From an uncultured Vampirovibrio sp. (GTDB lineage: Bacteria > Cyanobacteriota > Vampirovibrionia > Gastranaerophilales > Gastranaerophilaceae), in NCBI GenBank assembly GCA_910579975.1, contig CAJTWU010000029.1:1-20955 (forward strand): a DNA stretch of 20,955 nucleotides, in the 5' to 3' direction. This document shows, one piece after another, positions 14,378 through 20,955 of the stretch. How positions within the stretch are numbered: position 1 is the stretch's first letter; each line of letters starts with the position of its first letter. Below the pieces are notes generated by a model that had not been told where the DNA came from, did not search any database, and worked only from the letters and a program-made list of their open reading frames with translations. A program made the translations under genes and the position numbers.

Positions 14378-15501
14378 TGAAAATGAAAAAAGTTTTTGTT
14401 ATAACCGGTGAATACTCTGGTGATATTCATGCAGGGCATGTAGTAGAAATTCTCAAATCCACAAATCCGGATATTGAGGTTCAAGGTATTGGGGGAGATA
14501 ACCTTAAAAATGCCGGTGCGACACTCTTTTGTGATCATACTAAAATGTCTGCTTTCGGATTTAATTTTAAGATGGCGATTGAACATTTGCAGCTTGAAAA
14601 AGAAGTATCAGAATATATTCTTGATGAGTTTAAGCCCGATTTAGTTCTTTTAATTGATTACGGTACATTTAATTTAAGAGTTGCAAAACGACTAAAAGGT
14701 AAAGGAATAAAGGTATTTCATTATATCCCTCCTCAAGTATGGGCAAGCAGAAAATGGCGTATAAAAGGGATTAAAAAGTTTGTTGATAAAGTACTATGTA
14801 TATTTCCTTTTGAAGTTGAAATGTATAAAAAAGAAGGTATTGATGTACATTTTTGCGGTCATCCGCTTGTGAAGCAGCTGCCGGAGAAGGCTGATAGAGA
14901 AGAGTTTTTTCAAAAACATGGTTTAGATTTAACACGCCCTCTTGTTTCAGTTTTTCCAGGCTCACGTCCGCTTGAATTGTTTTATCTTGCAGATACTTTC
15001 ATTAAGTCGGCTAAAAGACTTCAAAAAGCTCATCCGGAGTTACAGTTTTGCATTTCTCATGCACCTAATTTAAGTGATAAAATTTTTGATAAATATGTTA
15101 AAGAGACTGATTTTAAGGTTATTAAAGGTGAGAACCATGCTCTTTTGAGTGTCTCAAATTCTTTGATTTTAGCTTCAGGAACAGTGGCTTTAGAAGCATC
15201 TTTATATCAAACTCCAATGATAATTGGTTATCAGGGACCTTGGTTTATTTACCTTGTTTATTTGATGGTAAGGTGTATTAAAAAGGTATCATTGCCTAAT
15301 ATTATTACAGGTAAGGATATTGTACCGGAGCTTGTTCAGGCTAAATTTAATACTGAAAATATTTGTTATGAAACAGAAAAACTTCTTTATGATAAAGAAT
15401 ATAGAGAAAAGACTATCAAAGATTTAGGCGGAGTTAAATCTTGTCTTACAGATAAGTATTCAGCTCAAGAAGTGGCTAATTGTATTTTAGCCTCTCTTTA
15501 G
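14377..15501 (+). CDS. lpxB: Lipid-A-disaccharide synthase LpxB
   Basis: 374 residues, normal family length. LpxB, a GT-B glycosyltransferase (GT19) at the inner membrane, joins lipid X with UDP-diacylglucosamine, so it uses the product of the gene just upstream. Motifs: VFVITGEYSGDIHAG (5-19), GIGGDNLKNAG, IPPQVWASRKWR (about 117-128), CGHPLV (about 160), FPGSRPLEL (about 194-202), ASGTVALEA (about 266-274) and PNIITGKDIVPELVQ (about 303-317). The start is taken as GTG 14377, which shares its G with the lpxI TAG stop; ATG 14383, two codons later, is an equally good choice. No strong ribosome site is seen, which fits translational coupling. Confidence 0.95.
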   Translation: MKMKKVFVITGEYSGDIHAGHVVEILKSTNPDIEVQGIGGDNLKNAGATLFCDHTKMSAFGFNFKMAIEHLQLEKEVSEYILDEFKPDLVLLIDYGTFNLRVAKRLKGKGIKVFHYIPPQVWASRKWRIKGIKKFVDKVLCIFPFEVEMYKKEGIDVHFCGHPLVKQLPEKADREEFFQKHGLDLTRPLVSVFPGSRPLELFYLADTFIKSAKRLQKAHPELQFCISHAPNLSDKIFDKYVKETDFKVIKGENHALLSVSNSLILASGTVALEASLYQTPMIIGYQGPWFIYLVYLMVRCIKKVSLPNIITGKDIVPELVQAKFNTENICYETEKLLYDKEYREKTIKDLGGVKSCLTDKYSAQEVANCILASL

Positions 15502-15542
15502 TTATCTTTGTGATAGAATTAAATCATAGGAAGGGATAGGTT

Positions 15543-17033
15543 ATGAATAAAATCTTGTTATCAGTTTTAATGTGTTTTATTCTATCTTCTGCTGCTTATG
15601 CTCAGGATGGTCTTCGTACGATGTTTTTGAAAAACGAAGCAGTTATTTGTGGAATTAATATCCGAAACTTCAATGCTAAAGATACAAATGGCAATGGTAT
15701 TATTGATAATGATGAAGAAAGCGGTAATTTTATAAATGCAGTTGAACGCTTAGATGAAATAAAAGCTTCTGGTGTGAATGTTTTACATGTCTTACCAATT
15801 ACTCCGGTTGGGAAATTAAAAGCTCTTGGGACAGCCGGTTCATTATATGCAATAGCGGATTTTGGCTCAATTAATCATCAGCTTGTGGATTTAACTTCTC
15901 AAATGACTCCGATGGAACAAGCTAAATATTTTGTAGATGAATGTCATAAACGAGGAATAAAAGTAATTATTGATTTACCAAGCTGTGGTGCTTATGACTT
16001 GTTTTTAACAAATCCAGAATTATTTATAAAAGATAAAAAACAACTTTCAATTGTTCCTACTGATTGGACCGATGTAAGACTTTTAAATACAGAAAGTCAG
16101 GATGTTTTGAATGTTCATAAATGTTTTGTTGATATGATTATGGATATTGGTGCGGATGGTATTAGAGCTGACGTAGCTACTATTAAACCTTTTGTATTTT
16201 GGCAAGAGATAATTAATTATTCAAGGGAACGTAATCCCGAGTTCTTATACTTAGCAGAAGCTTCAGACTCTTGGAGAGAACCTCCCAGCAAATATGCTGT
16301 TTTCACACCTTATGACAAACTCTTGGAAGCCGGTTTTGACGGTTATTATGGTAGTTTCTTTAATCTAAAGGACTGGAAAACATCTAATGAATTAATAGAG
16401 CATATCAAATTTAATAAAAAACTTTTGACTTCATATGCTGATGATAAAAGTGTAATTATGGCATTTACAACACATGATGAACTTAGTCCGATTATCCTTA
16501 GGGGTGAAAATTTATCGGTTATGATGTGCTGGCTGGAAGCAACATTGCCTTTTAACCCATACTTTATAGATGGTTTTCAGTACGGTGATGACTATATTTA
16601 CCCTTGGGCAAATACAAAAGCTGATTTTACAGAAACAGATGATGATTATTATTTTGTACATCGCGGCAAGCTTGATATTTTCAATTATTCAAGAAGACCG
16701 TATGGAAATTCTGATTTAGTAAAAGACAATTTTCAACGAGCATTTTATTTTAGAAAAAACAATCTTGATTTAATAACAAAAGGTACCTTTTCTCCTATTA
16801 AAACTGATAAACCTTCTGTTTTTGCTTATACAAGAACTTATCAAGGTGAAACAATTTTAGTTGTAGGTAATTTAGATCCAAAACATTCTCAAAAAAGAGT
16901 TAAATTAAAAGTATCAGGTATCAAGAAGGATGAAGTACTTGAAATTATTCAAGGGCAAGGTTATTGTAAGACTGGCAAAAATAAAATCCACGTAGATTTA
17001 GAAGCCGGACAAATTAGAGTATTTAAACTATAG
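15543..17033 (+). CDS. Secreted alpha-amylase-family (GH13) protein
   Basis: 496 residues. Signal peptide 1-20 (cleavage after AYA). An EF-hand/dockerin-like calcium loop, DTNGNGIIDNDE (47-58), follows. The TIM-barrel carries GH13 residues: nucleophile Asp210 in GADGIRADVAT, acid/base Glu239 in LYLAEAS, and His311-Asp312 in FTTHDELS. The usual first motif (DxVxNH) is altered to IDLPSCG (143-149), so the Asn-His pair is missing, and domain B is short. A C-terminal beta domain is likely from about 420. It should act on alpha-glucans or related sugars in the periplasm or outside, but the altered motif leaves activity and substrate open. GGAAGGGATAGG precedes ATG 15543. trpS begins 15 bp after the stop. 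Confidence 0.83.
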   Translation: MNKILLSVLMCFILSSAAYAQDGLRTMFLKNEAVICGINIRNFNAKDTNGNGIIDNDEESGNFINAVERLDEIKASGVNVLHVLPITPVGKLKALGTAGSLYAIADFGSINHQLVDLTSQMTPMEQAKYFVDECHKRGIKVIIDLPSCGAYDLFLTNPELFIKDKKQLSIVPTDWTDVRLLNTESQDVLNVHKCFVDMIMDIGADGIRADVATIKPFVFWQEIINYSRERNPEFLYLAEASDSWREPPSKYAVFTPYDKLLEAGFDGYYGSFFNLKDWKTSNELIEHIKFNKKLLTSYADDKSVIMAFTTHDELSPIILRGENLSVMMCWLEATLPFNPYFIDGFQYGDDYIYPWANTKADFTETDDDYYFVHRGKLDIFNYSRRPYGNSDLVKDNFQRAFYFRKNNLDLITKGTFSPIKTDKPSVFAYTRTYQGETILVVGNLDPKHSQKRVKLKVSGIKKDEVLEIIQGQGYCKTGKNKIHVDLEAGQIRVFKL

Positions 17034-17048
17034 ATGAGGAATTAATAT

Positions 17049-18047
17049 ATGCAAAGAATGGTATCAGGGATGCGTTCCACTGGAAAATTACACTTAGGCC
17101 ACTACCTTGGTGTTATTGATAATTGGCTTAAGCTTCAGAATGAATATGAATGTTATTTTTTTATTGCAGACTGGCACGCTTTGACAACAAAGTATGATAA
17201 GACTGAAACTTTGAAACAAGATGTTCTGGAAGTTGCAATGGATTGGCTTGCAGCCGGTATTGACCCTGAAAAAGCTACAATTTATGTTCAGTCACAAGTT
17301 CCTGAAATTGCTGAATTACATATATACTTAAGTATGATTACACCTCAAAACTGGGTAGAACGTGACCCGACCTTAAAAGACATGGCAAAAATTCTTAAAT
17401 CAAAGGAAGGAATGGCTTCTCAAATTAACTATGGTTTAATGGGTTATCCTGTTTTAATGTCTGCTGATATTATGATGTTTAATGCAGATTTTGTTCCTGT
17501 TGGTATTGATCAGGTTGCACATGTTGAATTGACCAGAGATATTACCAGAAGATTTAATAATATTTATAATACTGATTTCTTCCACGAAGCTCAGCCAAAA
17601 TTGAACGAGTGTTCGCTGATTTGCGGTTTAGATGGTAATAAAATGGGTAAATCTTTTAATAATGATATTAAAATTTCTGATACAGCAGAAGTTACTGCTA
17701 AAAAAGTAATGTCTGCAATTACTGATAGAAGCAGAATGAGGAAATATGACCCGGGACATCCTGAAGATTGCGAAGTAGCGTTCAAATACTGGAAAATATT
17801 TGGTTCTGAAGATGAAGTTGAAACAGTGAGATGTGAATGTGAAAAAGGTGCTCGCGGATGTGCTGATTGTAAACGCCAATTAGGTGCAAAAATCAATGAA
17901 AGGTTTGCTCAAATACGTGAACGCCGACGTTATTATGAAGAACATCCTGAAGTAGTAAAACAAATACTTGCTGATGGATCCGCAAAGGCTCGTAAAGAAG
18001 CACAAAATATTTTACGCGAAGTTAAAAATATTATAGGAATGTACTAG
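17049..18047 (+). CDS. trpS: Tryptophan--tRNA ligase
   Basis: 332 residues, normal for bacterial TrpRS. This class I synthetase charges tRNA-Trp in the cytoplasm. The HIGH-type motif is GKLHLGHYLG (12-21) and the KMSKS-type motif is GNKMGKS (196-202). GIDQVAHVELTRDI (152-165) is the typical Trp-binding region. Cysteines 241, 264, 271 and 274 have exactly the C-x22-C-x6-C-x2-C spacing described for the [4Fe-4S] cluster of Thermotoga maritima TrpRS; Cys262 is an extra neighbour. AGGAATTAAT precedes the ATG. It follows the GH13 gene by 15 bp and is probably co-transcribed with it, although no functional link is evident. Confidence 0.95.
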   Translation: MQRMVSGMRSTGKLHLGHYLGVIDNWLKLQNEYECYFFIADWHALTTKYDKTETLKQDVLEVAMDWLAAGIDPEKATIYVQSQVPEIAELHIYLSMITPQNWVERDPTLKDMAKILKSKEGMASQINYGLMGYPVLMSADIMMFNADFVPVGIDQVAHVELTRDITRRFNNIYNTDFFHEAQPKLNECSLICGLDGNKMGKSFNNDIKISDTAEVTAKKVMSAITDRSRMRKYDPGHPEDCEVAFKYWKIFGSEDEVETVRCECEKGARGCADCKRQLGAKINERFAQIRERRRYYEEHPEVVKQILADGSAKARKEAQNILREVKNIIGMY

Positions 18048-18080
18048 CAAAAATTATTTTTACCGTTTTTTTTAAACAAT

Positions 18081-18680
18081 ATGAGAATAATGAACCCTAT
18101 ACGTGCTTTAGCTCTTTCAGCAGTAATTGCAGCACCATTTCTAACAGCACCTGTTTCCTCTCAAACTGTTAAACAGGATACTTTTGAGCATTCCATTCCA
18201 GCTTCCGGGTCTACCGATATTCATAAACTTATTGGAGCTCCATCAGCTGAGGTTACAATAGCCGGGGTGAAGCACAATGCTGTTATTGTTGTAGATATAA
18301 GTAAAAATGTTTTATATAAATATGATAATGAAGGTCATCCTGAGGCGGCTTATCTAGTTGCAAGCGGGAAAAAATCTACTCCAACTCATACAGGAGTAAG
18401 GATAGTAACTCATACTGAAACTTTTCCATATAAAAATGCTCCGGCAAACTCAAAAAGAAGAAGAGCTCCTCGTGATTATGGACCTAAGATTATTTGTTTA
18501 AATAAAATTGATACAAATACTGCTGAACAATCACCAACAGGTGAGTTTATTCATGGAAACAATAATCCAAATAGTATTGGAAAATATGCTTCACATGGTT
18601 GTATAAGAATGGATAATGAAGTTATTAAACAACTATCACAACAAATTAAACGCGGAGATATAGTTATTATCCAAAAGTAA
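18081..18680 (+). CDS. L,D-transpeptidase (YkuD family), secreted
   Basis: 199 residues. An N-terminal signal sequence (1-27; hydrophobic LALSAVIAAPFLTAP) is followed by a YkuD catalytic domain (about 64-198). The active-site signature is FIHGNNNPNSIGKYASHGCIRM (157-177; His158, nucleophile Cys174, Arg176). Such enzymes make 3-3 peptidoglycan cross-links or attach proteins to peptidoglycan in the periplasm. A basic KRRRAPRDYG stretch (125-134) is present. ATG 18081 has no Shine-Dalgarno; ATG 18090 is a possible alternative. The stop is only two bases from the stop of the convergent der gene, with no terminator between. Confidence 0.9.
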   Translation: MRIMNPIRALALSAVIAAPFLTAPVSSQTVKQDTFEHSIPASGSTDIHKLIGAPSAEVTIAGVKHNAVIVVDISKNVLYKYDNEGHPEAAYLVASGKKSTPTHTGVRIVTHTETFPYKNAPANSKRRRAPRDYGPKIICLNKIDTNTAEQSPTGEFIHGNNNPNSIGKYASHGCIRMDNEVIKQLSQQIKRGDIVIIQK

Positions 18681-18682
18681 CT

Positions 18683-20026
18683 CTAACCTTTTTTCTTATC
18701 GGTTCTTGTTCTAACAGAAATTCTTATAGGTGTTCCCAAGAAGCCAAATGCTTCTCTTAGTTTATTTTCTAAGTAGCGTTTATAATGTTCTTTTAATAAG
18801 TCCTCATTGTTAGCAAATAATAAAAACATAGGCGGATGTACCGCAGCTTGTGTTGCATAAAGGATTTTTAAACGCTTGTTTCTTATTGTCTGAGGTGGAT
18901 TAAGAGCATATGCCTCATTAATAACTTTGTTCAACAATCCTGTAGAAACACGTTTTGTACATTCTGCGTAAACCTCTTCAACTTTTGTGAATATTTGGTT
19001 TAATCTCTGATGAGTAACTGCACTGATATAAATCTTTGGAACATAATCCAAGAATGGAATTTCGTGTGCAATCATTTGCTCAAATTTATTAATAGTATTA
19101 GCTTTTTTGTCTTCTATTAAATCCCATTTGTTGATTGCAATAACCATACCTTTGCCCGCTTCTGTAATAATAGAGGCAATTTTTTTATCCTGATCAGAAA
19201 TCCCGTTTACAGCTTCTGTTGCATCAATTACCATTAGGGCTACATCACATTCTCTTATTGAGCGGATTGCTCTATCAACAGCAAATTTTTCTACACCATA
19301 ATCAACTTTTGCTTTTTTTCTGATACCGGCAGTATCGATAATTACAAATTCTCTACCATTGTATGTTAAACGAGAGTCAATACTATCACGTGTTGTGCCC
19401 GAAATATCAGATACAATAACTCTTTTTTCACCAAGAAGTGAGTTTACAATAGAAGATTTGCCCGCATTTGGTCTTCCTACAATTGCGATTTTAATTGTAT
19501 TATCAATTTCTTCATCTTCATCAATTTCGAAATCTTTTGTAATTTCTTCTAATAAATCTCCAACACCTCCGGAGCCGTGAAGCGCAGAAATCGCAATCGG
19601 GTCTCCAACAGCAAGAGAATAGAAATCGCTTATCATAGTAATTTGGTTTGATGAGTCAATTTTGTTCACTGCAAGGTAAACAGGTTTTCCTGATTGACGA
19701 AGAATATTGGCTATGTCCATATCAACAGGTGTTGCGCCTTCTATACCGTCAACAAGAAAGATTATTTTTTCTGCTTCTTCACAAGCAATGCGTGCTTGAT
19801 CGTAGATTGAAACCATAATTTCATCTTCGTCACCAGGTACAATTCCGCCTGTGTCAATTACTGTAAAAAGCTTGTTTTGCCATTCAACATCAAAATATAT
19901 TCTATCTCTTGTGACACCGGCCATGTCATCAACAATAGATTGTCTTTTTCCTACAAGACGGTTTACAAATGTAGATTTCCCAACATTTGGACGTCCTACT
20001 ACAGCTACGATTGGTTTTCTTTTCAT
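18683..20026 (-). CDS. der: Ribosome-assembly GTPase Der (EngA)
   Basis: 447 residues with the tandem double G-domain unique to Der. First G domain: GRPNVGKS (11-18), DTGG (58-61), NKID (121-124). Second: GRPNAGKS (184-191), GTTRDS, DTAG, NKWD. The C-terminal KH-like domain (about 360-447) includes NPPQTIRNKRLKILY and ends RISVRTRTDKKKG. It acts in the maturation of the 50S ribosomal subunit and is essential in most bacteria. An acidic EIDEDEEID linker separates the two domains. Convergent with the L,D-transpeptidase gene. It lies downstream of gap on the same strand, but a strong terminator separates them. Confidence 0.96.
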   Translation of the reverse strand: MKRKPIVAVVGRPNVGKSTFVNRLVGKRQSIVDDMAGVTRDRIYFDVEWQNKLFTVIDTGGIVPGDEDEIMVSIYDQARIACEEAEKIIFLVDGIEGATPVDMDIANILRQSGKPVYLAVNKIDSSNQITMISDFYSLAVGDPIAISALHGSGGVGDLLEEITKDFEIDEDEEIDNTIKIAIVGRPNAGKSSIVNSLLGEKRVIVSDISGTTRDSIDSRLTYNGREFVIIDTAGIRKKAKVDYGVEKFAVDRAIRSIRECDVALMVIDATEAVNGISDQDKKIASIITEAGKGMVIAINKWDLIEDKKANTINKFEQMIAHEIPFLDYVPKIYISAVTHQRLNQIFTKVEEVYAECTKRVSTGLLNKVINEAYALNPPQTIRNKRLKILYATQAAVHPPMFLLFANNEDLLKEHYKRYLENKLREAFGFLGTPIRISVRTRTDKKKG

Positions 20027-20054
20027 AATAAATCTATTTTAACACAAACAAAAT

Positions 20055-20088
20055 AAAAAGAGCCTGTTCTTTCAAACAAGCTCTTTTT
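20055..20088 (-). terminator. Rho-independent terminator of gap
   Basis: AAAAAGAGC (20055-20063) and GCTCTTTTT (20080-20088) form a 9-bp stem, extended by TGTT/AACA inside. Read on the minus strand it lies 22 bases past the gap stop and ends in a T run. It is symmetric, so it could also stop plus-strand transcription. Confidence 0.8.
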
Positions 20089-20109
20089 GGTTTTATAATT
20101 ACCTTAAAA

Positions 20110-20955
20110 CTACAGTTTAGAAGCAACTAATTTAGTAGTTTCAGCTAATCTTGTAGAATAACCCATTTCGTTATCATACCAAGAAATAACTTTAACCATA
20201 TTGTCACCCATAACTTTTGTTAGAAGTGAATCAACAGTTGAAGATTGAGCTGAACCGATGTAGTCAGAAGATACTAATGGTTCTTCGCTGTAGCAAAGTA
20301 CGTGTCCGTCAGCAGCTTCTTTTAATGCAGCATTAACTTCTTCAGCTGTAACATTTTTTTCAGTTTCGAAAACAACGTCAACTAAAGATACATCTGGAGT
20401 AGGAACTCTCATAGCGAAACCATCCAATTTACCTTTAAGTTCTGGAAGAACTAAAGCAACAGCTTTAGCAGCACCAGTTGTTGTAGGAACGATGTTAAGA
20501 GCACCAGCTCTAGCTCTACGAGGGTCTTTGTGACCAGCATCAAGAATTCTTTGGTCGCCTGTGTAAGAGTGAACAGTTGTCATCAAACCTTTAACGATAC
20601 CAAATTTTTCTTTGATAACTTTAGCAACAGGAGCTAAGCAGTTAGTTGTGCAAGATGCCATTGAAATTACATTGTGGTTAGCTGGATCGTATTCATTTTC
20701 GTTAACGCCAAGAACGATAGTTTTGTCTTCGTTTTTAGCAGGAGCAGAAATGATAACTTTCTTAGCACCAGCAGCAATGTGAGCTTTAGCTTTTTCAGCA
20801 TCAGTGTAGAAACCTGTTGATTCAATAACAACTTCCACGCCAAGTTTAGCCCAAGGAAGGTTTGCAGGATCTTTTTCAGCGAAGAATAAGATTTTGTGGC
20901 CATTGATTACAAGACCGTCTTCTTCAACTTCAACTGTACCACAGAATTGACCCAT
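20110..20955 (-). CDS. gap: Glyceraldehyde-3-phosphate dehydrogenase, 5'-truncated at window edge
   Basis: 281 residues of the C-terminal part are present. The N-terminal ~50 residues with the NAD-binding GxGRIGR motif lie beyond the window; the ATG at 20955 is an internal Met in the ...D(S/T)xxGxF.G segment, not the start. The catalytic motif SCTTNC, the active-site His in TTVHSYTGDQ, DPRRARAGALNIVPTTTGAA and WYDNEMGYSTRL near the C-terminus are all typical. It catalyses the NAD(P)-dependent oxidative phosphorylation of glyceraldehyde 3-phosphate in glycolysis, in the cytoplasm. A strong terminator follows the gene. Codon choice looks smoother than in its neighbours (many GCT/GTT/CCA codons), as expected for a highly expressed gene. 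Confidence 0.95.
   Translation of the reverse strand: MGQFCGTVEVEEDGLVINGHKILFFAEKDPANLPWAKLGVEVVIESTGFYTDAEKAKAHIAAGAKKVIISAPAKNEDKTIVLGVNENEYDPANHNVISMASCTTNCLAPVAKVIKEKFGIVKGLMTTVHSYTGDQRILDAGHKDPRRARAGALNIVPTTTGAAKAVALVLPELKGKLDGFAMRVPTPDVSLVDVVFETEKNVTAEEVNAALKEAADGHVLCYSEEPLVSSDYIGSAQSSTVDSLLTKVMGDNMVKVISWYDNEMGYSTRLAETTKLVASKL

Noticed and set aside
20953..20955. ATG at the right edge as the start of gap
   Set aside because: The protein would lack the NAD-binding N-terminus; the Met is an internal residue of a conserved GAPDH segment.

Overview
The window is AT-rich (about one third G+C by eye), with tightly packed genes and many Shine-Dalgarno sites of the AAAGGAG/AGGGA type. The envelope genes lpxI and lpxB indicate a Gram-negative cell with lipid A. 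Together with the low G+C, the style of the hypothetical proteins and the gene content, this fits a gut Candidatus Gastranaerophilales bacterium (Vampirovibrionia/Melainabacteria, non-photosynthetic relatives of cyanobacteria). That placement is inference from general knowledge; there is no rRNA here. Nothing looks like a phage, transposon or CRISPR array.

Left part (1-2785): a 5'-proximal fragment of an AgcS-type sodium:amino-acid symporter on the minus strand, interrupted at the window edge by a perfect inverted repeat that looks like an assembly artefact. Next come a small coiled-coil protein (minus), a YhcH/TabA-family protein with a clear sigma-70-type promoter (plus), and a 123-aa hypothetical (minus).

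Middle (2910-10995, mostly plus): a 958-aa protein of unknown function with a Cys-Cys-containing C-terminal domain, a secreted TPR protein, a 5'-nucleotidase-family metallophosphatase without a signal peptide, a convergent DUF4145-like protein with a C-terminal membrane anchor, and a two-gene unit of bacteriohemerythrin and a NaChBac/NavAb-type voltage-gated sodium channel.

Regulated protease locus (11092-13162): a calpain-like cysteine protease (Cys/His/Asn triad visible, plus a second degenerate calpain-like half lacking the Cys) is divergent from an XRE-family regulator. A palindromic candidate operator overlaps the protease promoter. This is the most system-like locus in the window.

Right part (13351-20955): tRNA-His (GTG) on minus; then a plus-strand run of lpxI-lpxB (overlapping by one base, two steps of lipid A synthesis), a secreted GH13-family protein with an EF-hand-like loop, trpS with a four-Cys pattern matching the iron-sulphur TrpRS type, and an L,D-transpeptidase. 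Convergent to these are der (ribosome-assembly GTPase) and a gap (GAPDH) gene cut by the right edge.
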